From: SXXZ01 sp041177965
GTDB taxonomy: Bacteria > Verrucomicrobiota > Verrucomicrobiia > Limisphaerales > UBA9464
Direction of reading: 5' to 3'
Assembly: GCA_041177965.1 (NCBI GenBank)
Contig: JBEGWF010000002.1
Coordinates: forward strand, 1-64,000
DNA: 64,000 bases
How positions within the stretch are numbered: position 1 is the first letter of the stretch; each line of letters begins with the position of its first letter. A program made the position numbers and the translations under genes. Below are positions 19,301 through 27,028 of this stretch, one piece after another. The notes below the pieces were generated by a model, which was not told the origin of the DNA, made no database searches, and saw nothing but the letters and a program-made list of their open reading frames with translations.

Positions 19301-19507
19301 CTCCTCGAGCCGCTCGGTCACCTCGGTCTCCACCACCTGGGCGTTGGCCCCCGGGAAGACCGTCGTCACGGAGACGATGGGCGGGTCGATGTCCGGCAAC
19401 TCCCGCACGGGCAACCGGGAAAGGCCGATCAGCCCGAAGAGCACCAGCACGAGGTTCATCATCCAGGCCAGGATCGGACGCTGGATGGAAATGCGCGGCA
19501 GGATCAT
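16328..19507 (-). CDS. RND efflux transporter permease, HAE1 family
   Basis: A permease of about 1059 residues with the twelve-helix, two-large-loop plan of AcrB/MexB relatives. The proton-relay pair Asp400-Asp401 lies in GIVVDDAIVV within TM4. The N-terminus (ILPRISIQRPILAWMMNLVLVLFGLIGL) is typical, with PGANAQVVETEVTERLEEAI in the porter domain and TKNSILLVEYAN in TM10. The ATG at 19507 was preferred over an upstream TTG at 19519 because GGGGAA stands about five bases before it. No membrane-fusion subunit is next to it, which is unusual for this class. A serine hydrolase gene overlaps its stop by four bases. Substrates cannot be told. Confidence 0.95.
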   Translation of the reverse strand: MILPRISIQRPILAWMMNLVLVLFGLIGLSRLPVRELPDIDPPIVSVTTVFPGANAQVVETEVTERLEEAINNIEGIKTLRSESREGVSNISVEFDLARDIDTSAQDVRDRVSRVRGALPRDIREPIVSKQDSDAQPILWISLNSDRYSPLDMTTLAERQIKPRLQGVSGVSSITIGGEKRYAMRLWLDSARMAARRVTVLDVQQALRQQNIELPSGRVENLDREMTIQTRGEMKTAEEFNNLVLRAEGANLVRLKDVGRAEDGVADYRTIARAVGKPCVFLGIVKQAKANTVNVARSIRAEVEAIGPTLPEGVTMRVNYDSSVYVEKAIGEVWETLAIAFGLVVLIIFVFLRDLRATVIPTVAIPVSIIGTFAALHFMGYSVNILTMLALVLVIGIVVDDAIVVLEAIYRHLEEGMKPMAAAFKAMEEISFAVIAITLSLVAVFTPLAFQKSTTGRLFIEFAVAVSVSVIISAFVALTLSPAIAARVLKPIHGKKATGLFAVFEAVLDGVTKGYLGTLRWALRHRFVSVLVTLGTVALMVFAYRGLDKDFLPQEDKSRMFAIVLTPNGSTSEFTDRQLRKAEAIVASIPEIESYGAIVAPGFSGPGQASFGIVFVSFKDRSLRSRSTQEIVNGPGGIAQRFFAEVEGGFAIANLPKAIEVSFNSSPFELVVQNQDLDTLNQTVQALSARIGGLTNAAGQPLLKNIRVSYEVDKPELRLSVDRSRAAALGVTIEDISRTLQILFGGLDLSRLKVGGKEYEVIAQLERASRLTPQELDTVFVRNQRGELIQLNALVTRTAGAAPNSISHYGRLRSASITASPGGVPIGVVVERVEPLLKDLPAGTLYAWEGEAKNLADSTGEIWWVLGLAAVIVYMTLAAQFESLIHPFTVMLALPLAAVGAFGLLWILAFLGKTGVIPVIPSMNINLFSQIGLVLLIGLVTKNSILLVEYANQRARQGVDPVTAMMEAGRVRLRPILMTAFSTVAGILPIAIGFGAGAESRRPMGVAVVGGMLTSTFLTLYVIPVVYVLLDRWFPTRATGTDGTPAEAVAVASPQPLHP

Positions 19508-19561
19508 TCGATTCCCCAAGTGAGACGGTTCGCGCCCCGAAACTCAACGGCGGATCCAAAA

Positions 19562-19595
19562 GGGGTCGGTCCCACCTATTTACAATTTGGGGTCC
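19562..19595 (-). repeat. REP-like motif, copy 1
   Basis: On the minus strand this reads GGACCCC, four bases, TGTAAATA, three bases, GGGACCGACCCC. The same blocks in the same order occur on the plus strand at 42160-42194 with a five-base first spacer. The AT-rich core between GC-rich arms stands out from the surrounding DNA. It lies upstream of the RND gene and close to a unit of the 132-bp repeat family. It may be a remnant of a small mobile repeat; no transposase is present. Confidence 0.55.
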
Positions 19596-19635
19596 CAACT
19601 TTTTTCCCGGGTGCACAACGGGGCCATCCAGGGCC

Positions 19636-19779
19636 GGGCTCCGCACGACCGACCCGCCGCCCGCGGGGAATCTCGGGGGTAGCATGGGACTTTCGCGCTG
19701 TGCGCGGGGAGATCGGGTGATCGCTTCCCGAGCGGGCTGCGGACCGGTCCCGGTGCGCTTCGTGGGTGGGCTCCGCGGG
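19636..19779 (-). repeat. 132-bp intergenic repeat family, locus 1 (single unit)
   Basis: Read on the minus strand the unit begins CCCGCGGAGCCC at 19779, 12 bases after the dipeptidase stop codon, and runs through TCGGGAAGCGATCACCC, the CGCGCACAGCGCG hairpin and CCCGCGGGCG. The start of a second unit (GTGCGGAGCCC) lies near 19647, exactly 132 bases on. The arrays at 27.0, 33.0 and 42.0 kb share these blocks in order on the plus strand. No gene is seen in 19508-19790. Confidence 0.75.
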
Positions 19780-19790
19780 CCGGAGAACCC

Positions 19791-20909
19791 TCATTTCCAG
19801 ACGCGACGCAGGAGGGCCAGGAAGTTGCCGTGGAAGATCGCGTCGATGTCGGCCTGCGAATAACCGCGCAGGGCGAGGATGGGTCCGAGCTTCTGGATGT
19901 CGGCGATGGAGCCGAGGTCGGCCGGCATCTGCTCGGTGCCGAACCCGCCGTCGGCGTCGGTGCCGATGCCGACGTGCCGTACATTCCCGGCCAACTGGCA
20001 GATGTGGTCGATATGGTCGGCCAGGTGCTCGAGACTCAGGCCGAAATCCTGGGGCTTCGATCGGTGGTGACGCCAACCGTGGACCAGCATGATCGCATCG
20101 ACCGCCACCCCGATGACCGCATCGCGGCGGATCAACTCGCGGATCTGATCGTCGGTGAACTGGCGGTTCCAGTCGGCGAGGGCACGACAGTTGGAGTGGC
20201 TGGCCCACACCGGCCCGGAGAACCGGTCCAGGGCGTCCCGGAACGATTCGTCGCTCAGGTGGGTGACATCGAGGATCAGGCCCAGGCGCTCCACCTCGGC
20301 CAGGAGTTCGCGGCCATAGGCGGTCAGGGGTCCTTCGTCATCGGTGCCGGCTCCGCAGAGCCCCGGGCCATAGTGGGTCAGTCCCACCGCCCTCAGGCCG
20401 TAGGCATGGGCCCGCTCCAGGTGGGCGGGGGTATGGATGGAATCAGCCCCCTCGAGGCTCAGGATGCATCCGATCGGCTTGCGCTCCCCGGACGGGCACT
20501 GCCAGTCGGCCAGGTGCGCCTCCAACCCGGCCCGATCGGTGATGAAGCGCAACTCCCCGGCGGCCTCCATCTCGCGGTACCAGGCCAACTGCCCCTGGGT
20601 CTGGGCCCAGGCCTGCGAGGCGCTGCTCCAGCCCGGCATGCGGCTGAACCGATTCACCGAGCGGGCGATCTGGGTGGCCACGCACAGCCCCATGTTCCCG
20701 CGGCGCATCTCGGGGAAGCAGACGATCCCGTTGCCCCGATCGGGTTGGTCCCGCAGGTGCTGCTCGCGGCGGCGGATGTGCTCCAGCGAACGGGTCAGGT
20801 CCCGGTTCCATTCCATGGCGTTCATGGAGAGGTCCAGGTGGCCATCGAACACCAGGGGTTGCGACGCGGCGGCGGGCTGGGAGTGCGACTCGGCGGGCTG
20901 GGCGGACAT
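19791..20909 (-). CDS. membrane dipeptidase-like protein (peptidase M19)
   Basis: A 372-residue zinc dipeptidase of family M19 (renal dipeptidase-like). VFDGHLDLSMNAM carries the HXD zinc ligands. GLRAVGLTHYGPGLCGAG, LILDVTHLSDESF and VWASHSNCRAL are the conserved strands with the bridging and second-site ligands. HVGIGTDADGGFG near the C-terminus is another family motif. It cleaves dipeptides, probably including D-containing ones. The start at 20909 (MSAQPAESHSQP) is followed by a short unstructured leader with no signal peptide, so the enzyme is likely cytoplasmic. It lies downstream of the PhoR-like kinase on the same strand, with 64 bases between. Confidence 0.92.
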   Translation of the reverse strand: MSAQPAESHSQPAAASQPLVFDGHLDLSMNAMEWNRDLTRSLEHIRRREQHLRDQPDRGNGIVCFPEMRRGNMGLCVATQIARSVNRFSRMPGWSSASQAWAQTQGQLAWYREMEAAGELRFITDRAGLEAHLADWQCPSGERKPIGCILSLEGADSIHTPAHLERAHAYGLRAVGLTHYGPGLCGAGTDDEGPLTAYGRELLAEVERLGLILDVTHLSDESFRDALDRFSGPVWASHSNCRALADWNRQFTDDQIRELIRRDAVIGVAVDAIMLVHGWRHHRSKPQDFGLSLEHLADHIDHICQLAGNVRHVGIGTDADGGFGTEQMPADLGSIADIQKLGPILALRGYSQADIDAIFHGNFLALLRRVWK

Positions 20910-20973
20910 GACGGAACAAGCCCTAGCGCGGATGGGGCCGGGAGTCACGCAGAAGACCGACCTCGGCCGTCCG

Positions 20974-22191
20974 TCACTTGCCCGAGGTCGGGGGCGGAAC
21001 CGCCGGCAGGGTGAACCGGAAGGCGGACCCCTTGCCCGGCGCGGTCTCGAGCCGCACCTCGCCCCCATGGGCCTGGATGATGTGCTTGACGATGCTCAGG
21101 CCCAGGCCCGTGCCACCCTGTTCGCGGGAGCGGGCCGTATCGACCCGGTAGAACCGCTCGAAGACCCGCTCGGCGGCCTCGGCCGGGATGCCGGGGCCGT
21201 CGTCGACCACCGCCATCTCGATCAGGTCGCCCTCCGGCAGCTCGCGTCCCTCGATGCGCACCGAACCGCCGGGCCGGCCGTACTTGATGGCGTTGTCGAT
21301 GAGGTTGGAGAGCACCTGGTCGAGCCGGTCCGAATCGGCCCGTGCATGAAGCCCTTCGGGCACCTCGTTGAGGAGCCGGACGCCGCGGTCCCGGGCCTTG
21401 CGGTGAAAATCGTCGAAGACCTCGGTCACGTGCCCGTGCAGCGGCACGGTGTCGTAGTTGATGGCCAACTGGCCCGACTCGAGCCGCGAGAGCGTGAGGA
21501 GATCCTCGATCAGGAAGGTCAACCGGTCGCAATGGCGGTCGATGATGTCGAGGAACTTGGTCGCGATGGCCGGTTGGGACGCCGCGCCGTCGAGCAGCGT
21601 CTCGACAGAACCCTTGATCAGGGAGAGCGGCGTCCGCAGTTCATGGCTGACATTGGCCACGAATTCCCGGCGTGTGCTCTCGAGCTGGCGCAATCGGGTG
21701 GCGTCGTGCAGCACCATGAGGATGCCATCGGGGCGACCTTCGGCACCCATCAGGGCGACCGCGTTGACCTGGAGCAGACGGGCCTCGGCCCCTCCGTCCA
21801 ACTCCAGCTCCTTGCCATTGACCCGACCCGCCTTGGAGGCCTCGGCCGCGACGGTGGCCAGCTCGTTGCAACGGAAGGCCTCGAGCAGGGTGCGCCCCCG
21901 GACGTCGGCCGCGAGATCGAAGAACCGACGGCAGGCGGTGTTGGTGAACTGCACCCGCCCGGAGGCATCCAGCAGCAGCACACCCTCGAGCATGTTCTCG
22001 AACAGGGCCTGCTGGCGCGCGTTGTGGGTCGCCTGGGACTCGGCGCGGCTGGAGCGCTCCCGGGCCAGCTCATCCCTCAACCGGGCCGCCTCGGTCGAAG
22101 CCCGGAGCCAGCGCCCCCGGAGGAACAGGGCCACCGCGATGCCGGAGACGGCCGCGCCCACGATGGCGGCCATGGTGACGGACGGGGACAT
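20974..22191 (-). CDS. phoR: PhoR-like sensor histidine kinase
   Basis: A 405-residue sensor kinase. One transmembrane helix spans about residues 7-25, followed by a coiled stretch, a PAS domain (about 60-165, ALFENMLEGVLLLDASGRVQFTNTA), a HisKA domain with phospho-acceptor His183 in FVANVSHELRTPLS, and an HATPase domain with N, G1 and G2 boxes (LIDNAIKYG, DDGPGIP, GGTGLGLSIVK). This is the PhoR layout: small membrane anchor and PAS, no periplasmic sensor. The start at 22191 lies seven bases past the stop of the response regulator gene, so the two are cotranscribed in the order phoB-phoR. The phosphate assignment is from architecture and context. Confidence 0.9.
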   Translation of the reverse strand: MSPSVTMAAIVGAAVSGIAVALFLRGRWLRASTEAARLRDELARERSSRAESQATHNARQQALFENMLEGVLLLDASGRVQFTNTACRRFFDLAADVRGRTLLEAFRCNELATVAAEASKAGRVNGKELELDGGAEARLLQVNAVALMGAEGRPDGILMVLHDATRLRQLESTRREFVANVSHELRTPLSLIKGSVETLLDGAASQPAIATKFLDIIDRHCDRLTFLIEDLLTLSRLESGQLAINYDTVPLHGHVTEVFDDFHRKARDRGVRLLNEVPEGLHARADSDRLDQVLSNLIDNAIKYGRPGGSVRIEGRELPEGDLIEMAVVDDGPGIPAEAAERVFERFYRVDTARSREQGGTGLGLSIVKHIIQAHGGEVRLETAPGKGSAFRFTLPAVPPPTSGK

Positions 22192-22198
22192 GATCGGC

Positions 22199-22882
22199 TC
22201 AGCCCTCCAGGAACCGGTAACCCACGCCCCGGACCGTATCGAGGTACCGGGCGCCGGCACCCAACTTCTCGCGCAGTCGGCGCATGTGGGTGTCGACGGT
22301 GCGGGTATCGATGAGGTTGTCGTATTCCCAGACGTCGCGCAGGAGGGCCTCGCGGCTCTGGACGCGACCCCGGCGTTGGGCCAGCACGATCAGCAGCCGG
22401 AACTCCGTGGCCGTCAGGTCGACCCGCTGACCGGCGACGCTGACCAGATGGCGCGGGATGTCGATCAACAGGTCCCCGAACTGCAGGGTCTGGGGCGTCT
22501 CCTCCTCGGCCTCGCTGCGGCGCTTGAGAAGGTTGCGGATGCGGAGGATGAGTTCGCGCGGACTGAAGGGCTTGGTGACATAGTCGTCGGCACCCAGCTC
22601 GAGACCCACCACCCGGTCGATCTCGGCGGCCTTGGCCGTCACCATGATGATCGGGATCGCGCTGGTGGCGGGATCGCGACGGAGCAGTTTGCAGACCTCG
22701 AGCCCATCCACCTCGGGAAGCATCAGGTCGAGCAGGATGAGGTCGGGCAACTGCTGACGCGCCTTCTTCAGGGCCGCGTCGCCGTCATCGGCCGTCGTGA
22801 CCTCATAGCCCGCGTTCTTGAGGTTGAAGCCCAGGACCTCCAGCGCATCGGGTTCGTCATCGACGACGAGAATCTTTGCCAT
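22199..22882 (-). CDS. phoB: PhoB-like OmpR-family response regulator
   Basis: A 227-residue response regulator. The receiver domain has the acidic pair Asp8-Asp9, phospho-acceptor Asp52 in LLDLMLP, and Lys104 in VTKPF. The C-terminal winged helix (about 130-225) is of the OmpR/PhoB type, with LTATEFRLLIVLAQRRGRVQSRE and TVDTHMRRLREKLG as the transactivation loop and recognition helix. It is followed by its kinase gene after seven bases. A Pho-box-like direct repeat stands about 50-67 bases before the start. It probably activates phosphate-starvation genes; several phosphate-ester hydrolases lie within 20 kb. Other OmpR-type regulons cannot be excluded. Confidence 0.92.
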   Translation of the reverse strand: MAKILVVDDEPDALEVLGFNLKNAGYEVTTADDGDAALKKARQQLPDLILLDLMLPEVDGLEVCKLLRRDPATSAIPIIMVTAKAAEIDRVVGLELGADDYVTKPFSPRELILRIRNLLKRRSEAEEETPQTLQFGDLLIDIPRHLVSVAGQRVDLTATEFRLLIVLAQRRGRVQSREALLRDVWEYDNLIDTRTVDTHMRRLREKLGAGARYLDTVRGVGYRFLEG

Positions 22883-22932
22883 AGCTCACTTGGGTCCTAC
22901 CACAACGCTCAGCGTCGCTTCGTGTCGTCCAG

Positions 22933-22950
22933 GTTACAAGTCTGTGACAT
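22933..22950 (-). promoter_or_regulatory. Pho-box-like direct repeat
   Basis: On the minus strand the sequence is ATGTCAC-AGAC-TTGTAAC: two seven-base half-sites sharing TGT-AC, 11 bases apart start to start. This spacing and consensus resemble the Pho box (CTGTCAT repeated every 11 bases). It is 51-68 bases upstream of the response regulator start, where autoregulation would be expected. No clear -10 hexamer follows, so the call is tentative. Confidence 0.4.
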
Positions 22951-22995
22951 GGCCCCCGTGCTTGACCCATCACGGTCCGCGGGCAGGGTCGCGCC

Positions 22996-23676
22996 ATGTG
23001 CGGGCGATACAGTCTGGCCCGGGAGACGGTCGATGTGGCGGTGGGCACCGAGCGCGTCGGTCGACGCGGGCAGGCGCGCCACAACATCGCCCCCTCCCAG
23101 CGCGCTCCGGTGATCCGCCGGAAGGCGGTCGCCTTGGCGATCGACGACCTGCGCTGGGGTCTGGTTCCCGAGTGGTCCCGCGATGAGGGCATGGGGGGTT
23201 CGCTCATCAACGCCAGAGCCGAGACCCTGACCGACAAGCCCGCCTTCCGCGAGGCCTTCCGACGGCGACGCTGCCTCATCGTGGCCGACGGATTCTACGA
23301 ATGGCAGGCGCTCGGCCGGTCCAAACAACCGTGGCGATTCGTCCGCGAAGACGGCGGGTTGCTGCTCTTCGGCGGGCTCTGGGAGTCGTGGTCGCCACCA
23401 GGGCAGACCGCCCCGCTGGAAACCTTCACGGTGATCACCACGACGCCCAACCGCGTCGTCGCCCCCGTCCATGACCGGATGCCCGCCTGCCTCGACCCCG
23501 AATCGGCGGCACTGTGGCTCGACCCGTCGTCTCCGTTGGAGCTCCTCCGATCGCTCCTGAAGCCCAGCCCGGAGGAGGGATGGCACGGGTACCGGGTGAA
23601 CCCCGTCGTCGGGCAAGCCCGCCACGACGGTCCGGAATGCATCGAGCCCTTCCGCGACGAACCCAGCCTGTTCTAG
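22996..23676 (+). CDS. SOS response-associated peptidase (HMCES/YedK family)
   Basis: A 226-residue SRAP-domain protein. It begins MCGRYSLA, so Cys2 becomes N-terminal after Met removal and can link covalently to abasic sites in single-stranded DNA. Further family motifs are RHNIAPSQ, DDLRWGLVPEW, NARAETL..KPAFREAF, RRCLIVADGFYEW and VHDRMPACL with the active His. Length is normal. The protein shields abasic sites from error-prone processing. The gene is divergent from the phoB-phoR operon with a 113-base shared upstream region that contains the Pho-box-like repeat; there is no LexA-type palindrome that I can see. Confidence 0.93.
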   Translation: MCGRYSLARETVDVAVGTERVGRRGQARHNIAPSQRAPVIRRKAVALAIDDLRWGLVPEWSRDEGMGGSLINARAETLTDKPAFREAFRRRRCLIVADGFYEWQALGRSKQPWRFVREDGGLLLFGGLWESWSPPGQTAPLETFTVITTTPNRVVAPVHDRMPACLDPESAALWLDPSSPLELLRSLLKPSPEEGWHGYRVNPVVGQARHDGPECIEPFRDEPSLF

Positions 23677-23722
23677 AGAACCCACCGCGGCCGGCACGAC
23701 CGATCCTTCCGGTTCGTTCCGA

Positions 23723-24727
23723 TCAGTCGAAGATCGGGAAGAAGGTGTTGAAAGCCTTCTCACAAAACTCGCCCGGATCATTGAAACGCCGATGCCGATC
23801 GAGGCCGCTGATCGCCCGCATCTGGGCCTCGCTCAGCGAGAATCCGAAGACCTGGGCATTCTCAAGCAGGTGTGCAGGGTCCTGGGCCTTCGGGATCACC
23901 GCGCACCCGCGCTGAACTCCCCAGCGCAACACCACCTGGGCCGGCGTGCGGCCCAGGGTCGCGGCGATGCCGGTCACCACTGGATCCACCAGCACCGACT
24001 CCTCGGGGCGGGCCATCCCCAGGGGCAGATAAGACGGCGCGCCCAGCGGCGAGAACGCCGTGACCGCGATCCCCTCCGACTGGCAGAAGCGCACCTGACG
24101 TTCTTGGACGAGGTATGGATGCGCCTCGAACTGATGCACCGCCGGACGGATGGAGGCCGTGTTCAGCACTTCCCGCAGCATCGAGACGTTCAAGTTGCAC
24201 ACGCCGATCCGCTTCACCAGGCCGGCCCGCTGCAATTCTTCCATCGCACCCCAGGTGTCGGCATACGGCACGGCGATGGGTTTCATGGCCGGCTCCTCGG
24301 CCGCCGGATCGAAGAACCACTCCGGCGGATAGCGCACATCGAACGGCACATACGCCAGAGCGATCGGGAAGTGCACCAGGTACAAGTCGAGCACGTCCAG
24401 GCGCAGGTCCCGCAGCGACCGCTCACAGGCCGCACGAACGTGCTTGGGCTCGTGGTAGGTGTTCCACAACTTGGAGGTGACCCAGAGATCGTCGCGACGG
24501 CAGAGCCCGTCCTGCAGGGCCGCCGACAGGCCAGCGCCCACCTCGGCCTCATTGCCGTAGTCGCAGGCGCAATCGAAGTGACGATACCCGAGCCGGACGG
24601 CCTCGCGGATCACCGCCGGTGCCTGCGGCTTGGGCAGTTTCCAGGTACCCAAGCCCAGGGCCGGCAACCCGACGGCGGCGGGTGCGGCATGCTGCGGAGA
24701 TTCTGACGACAGGATGGGTGCAATCAT
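23723..24727 (-). CDS. aldo/keto reductase
   Basis: A 334-residue NADPH-dependent oxidoreductase of the aldo/keto reductase barrel family. Features in order are GLGTWKLP, GYRHFDCACDYGNEAEVG with catalytic Asp and Tyr, LWVTSKLWNTYHEPKHV with the catalytic Lys, LDLYLVHFPIALAYVPFDVRY with the catalytic His, and IPKAQDPAHLLENAQVFGFSL, a variant of the cofactor motif in which the usual IPKS is IPKA. The DLYLVHFP form and insert around it resemble xylose/mannose-6-phosphate reductases of the family. The substrate is unknown. Convergent with the YedK-like gene. Confidence 0.93.
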   Translation of the reverse strand: MIAPILSSESPQHAAPAAVGLPALGLGTWKLPKPQAPAVIREAVRLGYRHFDCACDYGNEAEVGAGLSAALQDGLCRRDDLWVTSKLWNTYHEPKHVRAACERSLRDLRLDVLDLYLVHFPIALAYVPFDVRYPPEWFFDPAAEEPAMKPIAVPYADTWGAMEELQRAGLVKRIGVCNLNVSMLREVLNTASIRPAVHQFEAHPYLVQERQVRFCQSEGIAVTAFSPLGAPSYLPLGMARPEESVLVDPVVTGIAATLGRTPAQVVLRWGVQRGCAVIPKAQDPAHLLENAQVFGFSLSEAQMRAISGLDRHRRFNDPGEFCEKAFNTFFPIFD

Positions 24728-24805
24728 GGTCGAAGAGATCGGATCCAGGGTTTCCGGAACGCGGCACTGGAAACGGCCCGGACAGGGTGGCTTGGAAAAG
24801 ATCGA

Positions 24806-25267
24806 TCAGTCATGGACCGAATCGGGGACTCCGGCAACCGCCGGCGCGGCTGCCAACGACAGCATCCACGAAACACCGAACCGGTCGATCACCGCACCAT
24901 AAAGGGGCGACCAGAAGGTGGGAGCCAAAGGCGTCTGCACCGAACCGCCCACGGCCAACGCATCGAACGCCTTCCGGACCGCCCCTTCATCCGGCAGCGA
25001 CACCGACAGACTGAACCCGCCGAACTTGCCACCCACCTCGCAGCCGTCCGAGGCCAGCACACGGGCGGAGCCGATGCGGAAACTCGCATGCATCACCTTG
25101 TCCTCGAACCCGGCGGGCAGCACCCCTGGCGGTATCGGCTGCGGGCTCTGGCGGAAGTGCATCAACATCTCGATCTCCGCACCGAGCGCCTCGCGATACA
25201 GCGCCAACGCCTCCTCACAACGCCCCCCGAAAAAAAGATACGGCTCCAACGACACCGGCGGCTTCAT
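24806..25267 (-). CDS. VOC/PhnB-like glyoxalase-fold protein
   Basis: A 153-residue protein of the PhnB/3-demethylubiquinone-like branch of the vicinal oxygen chelate fold. It opens VSLEPYLFFGGRCEEALALYREALGAE, continues with KVMHASFRIGSARVLASD, and ends in the family phrase FWSPLYGAVIDRFGVSWML. No enzymatic role is established for most members. The ATG at 25267 (MKPPVSLEPYLFF) places the fold at the N-terminus; the frame is open far upstream but only because it lies opposite phoD. It is divergent from phoD with 126 bases between starts. Confidence 0.88.
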   Translation of the reverse strand: MKPPVSLEPYLFFGGRCEEALALYREALGAEIEMLMHFRQSPQPIPPGVLPAGFEDKVMHASFRIGSARVLASDGCEVGGKFGGFSLSVSLPDEGAVRKAFDALAVGGSVQTPLAPTFWSPLYGAVIDRFGVSWMLSLAAAPAVAGVPDSVHD

Positions 25268-25393
25268 GTCCCCAGCATCACGCCCACCGCCCCGCCGGCG
25301 AGCCCGGATTTCGGAGCCTTTCCCGGCGCCGATCCGGTGACGACTTCGCGTCGGCACCAGAACGACCTTGACCCTCCTCTCCAGAGGTCTCGA

Positions 25394-27016
25394 ATGGATC
25401 CCATCGCCATGTCCCTGCTCGAACGTCTCCCCCAGGCCGTCCGTCACGAAGGTGGACTCAGCCGACGCCTCTTCGTCGCCTACGGTGCGGCCCTCGCCTC
25501 GTTGCCCGCGCTCGCAGCGCGTTCCTCCGGATCCACCGACTCCCGGATTTCGTTCGTGGCCGACCCCTTCCAGTTGGGCGTCGCCTCCGGCGATCCGGAT
25601 GCCCACAGCGTCGTGCTCTGGACCCGCCTCTGCCCCAAGCCGTTGGAACCCGGCTACGGACTGACCACCGAGCGCATTCCGGTGCGTTGGGAAGTCTCGG
25701 AGACCGAGTCCATGTCGCGCATCGTGCAGCGCGGGACCACGGTGGCCCTTCCGCAATTGGGCCACTCGGTGCATGTCGAGGTCGCCGGCCTCAAGCCGGG
25801 GCGTCACTACTGGTTCAGGTTCCATGCCGGCGAGGCCACCAGCCCCATCGGCCGCACCCGCACCCTGCCCGAGCCGGAGTCGATGCCCCGCGAACTCAGA
25901 TTCGCCTTCGCCTCCTGCCAGCACTTCGAGGACGGCCACTACACGGCCTACGAGCGCATGGCGCAGGACGACCCCGACCTGGTCTTCCACTTGGGCGATT
26001 ACATCTACGAGGGACCGGGCAAGGACAACAAGGTCCGCCGCCACACCGGCCCCACGAAGACCCGCATCCTCACCCTCGAGGACTACCGCGGCCGTCACGC
26101 CCTGTACCGCTCCGACCGGCATCTTCAGGAGATGCACCGCCGCTGCCCCTGGTTCGTCACCTGGGACGACCACGAATTCGACGACAACTACGCCGCCGGC
26201 GTCTCCTGGACCCCGGCCGACAATCCGGCCGAATTCCTGATCCGTCGTGCCGCCGCCTACCAGGCCTACTACGAGGCCATGCCCCTGCGCACCGCCAGCA
26301 TGCCTCAGGGCCCGAACATGAACCTCTACCGCAAGGCCAACTTCGGACGCCTGGCCGAATTCCTGGTGCTCGACACGCGGCAGTACCGGACCGACCAGCC
26401 CAACGGCGACAACAACAAGCCCCTCAACGCCGCCGCGCTCGACCCGCGCAATTCGCTCCTCGGGACCGAACAGCGAAACTGGATGGACCGCAGCCTCATC
26501 GCCTCGCAGGCCCACTGGAACGTGCTCGCCCAGCAGGTCATGATGGGACTGGTCGCCTTTCCGGGCACCGCCAAGGATCCCGAGCCCATCTACTCCATGG
26601 ACCAGTGGCCCGGGGCCGCCCACGAGCGCATGGCCCTCGCCCGATTCTGGGCCGACCGCCGCATTCCCAACCCCATCGTCCTCACCGGCGACATCCACTC
26701 CAACTGGGTCAACGACCTGCGCATCGACGACCGCAAGCCCGAGACCCCCGTCGTCGCCACCGAATTCGTCGGCACGAGCATCTCCAGCGGCGGCAACGGC
26801 AAGGCGGCTCCCGACGAAGCGACCCGACTCCAATCCATGAATCCCTGCGTCCGCTTCTTCAACCGCGAGCGCGGCTATGTGCGCTGCACGGTCACGCCGC
26901 AGTCGTGGCGCAGCGACTACGTGGCGGTGGAAGACATCCTCAAACCCGGCGGCCGCACCACCGTCCGGAAGTCCTTCCTCGTCGAATCGGGCAAACCCGG
27001 CGCGCAGCCGGTGTGA
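25394..27016 (+). CDS. phoD: alkaline phosphatase D-family protein
   Basis: A 540-residue PhoD-family phosphodiesterase/phosphatase. A twin-arginine-type signal is present near residues 22-43 (LSRRLFVAYGAALASLPAL). The N-terminal Fn3-like domain (GVASGDPDAHSVVLWTRLCP) precedes the metallophosphatase core: FASCQHFEDG, HLGDYIYEG, WDDHEFDDNYA, LDTRQYRTDQP, EQRNWMDRSLIASQAHWNVLAQQVM and LTGDIHSNWVNDL. These are the calcium/iron ligands of Bacillus-type PhoD. It releases phosphate from diesters and monoesters outside the cytoplasm. The start at 25394 or an ATG at 25409 both keep the Tat signal. It is a natural target for the PhoB-like regulator 2.5 kb away, though I see no Pho box upstream. Confidence 0.93.
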   Translation: MDPIAMSLLERLPQAVRHEGGLSRRLFVAYGAALASLPALAARSSGSTDSRISFVADPFQLGVASGDPDAHSVVLWTRLCPKPLEPGYGLTTERIPVRWEVSETESMSRIVQRGTTVALPQLGHSVHVEVAGLKPGRHYWFRFHAGEATSPIGRTRTLPEPESMPRELRFAFASCQHFEDGHYTAYERMAQDDPDLVFHLGDYIYEGPGKDNKVRRHTGPTKTRILTLEDYRGRHALYRSDRHLQEMHRRCPWFVTWDDHEFDDNYAAGVSWTPADNPAEFLIRRAAAYQAYYEAMPLRTASMPQGPNMNLYRKANFGRLAEFLVLDTRQYRTDQPNGDNNKPLNAAALDPRNSLLGTEQRNWMDRSLIASQAHWNVLAQQVMMGLVAFPGTAKDPEPIYSMDQWPGAAHERMALARFWADRRIPNPIVLTGDIHSNWVNDLRIDDRKPETPVVATEFVGTSISSGGNGKAAPDEATRLQSMNPCVRFFNRERGYVRCTVTPQSWRSDYVAVEDILKPGGRTTVRKSFLVESGKPGAQPV

Positions 27017-27028
27017 GCGGTCGGAGTC

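Noticed and set aside
16334..19720. 1128-codon open frame on the plus strand
   Set aside because: Antisense to the RND permease; low-complexity His/Asp/Gly-rich translation with no recognisable motif.
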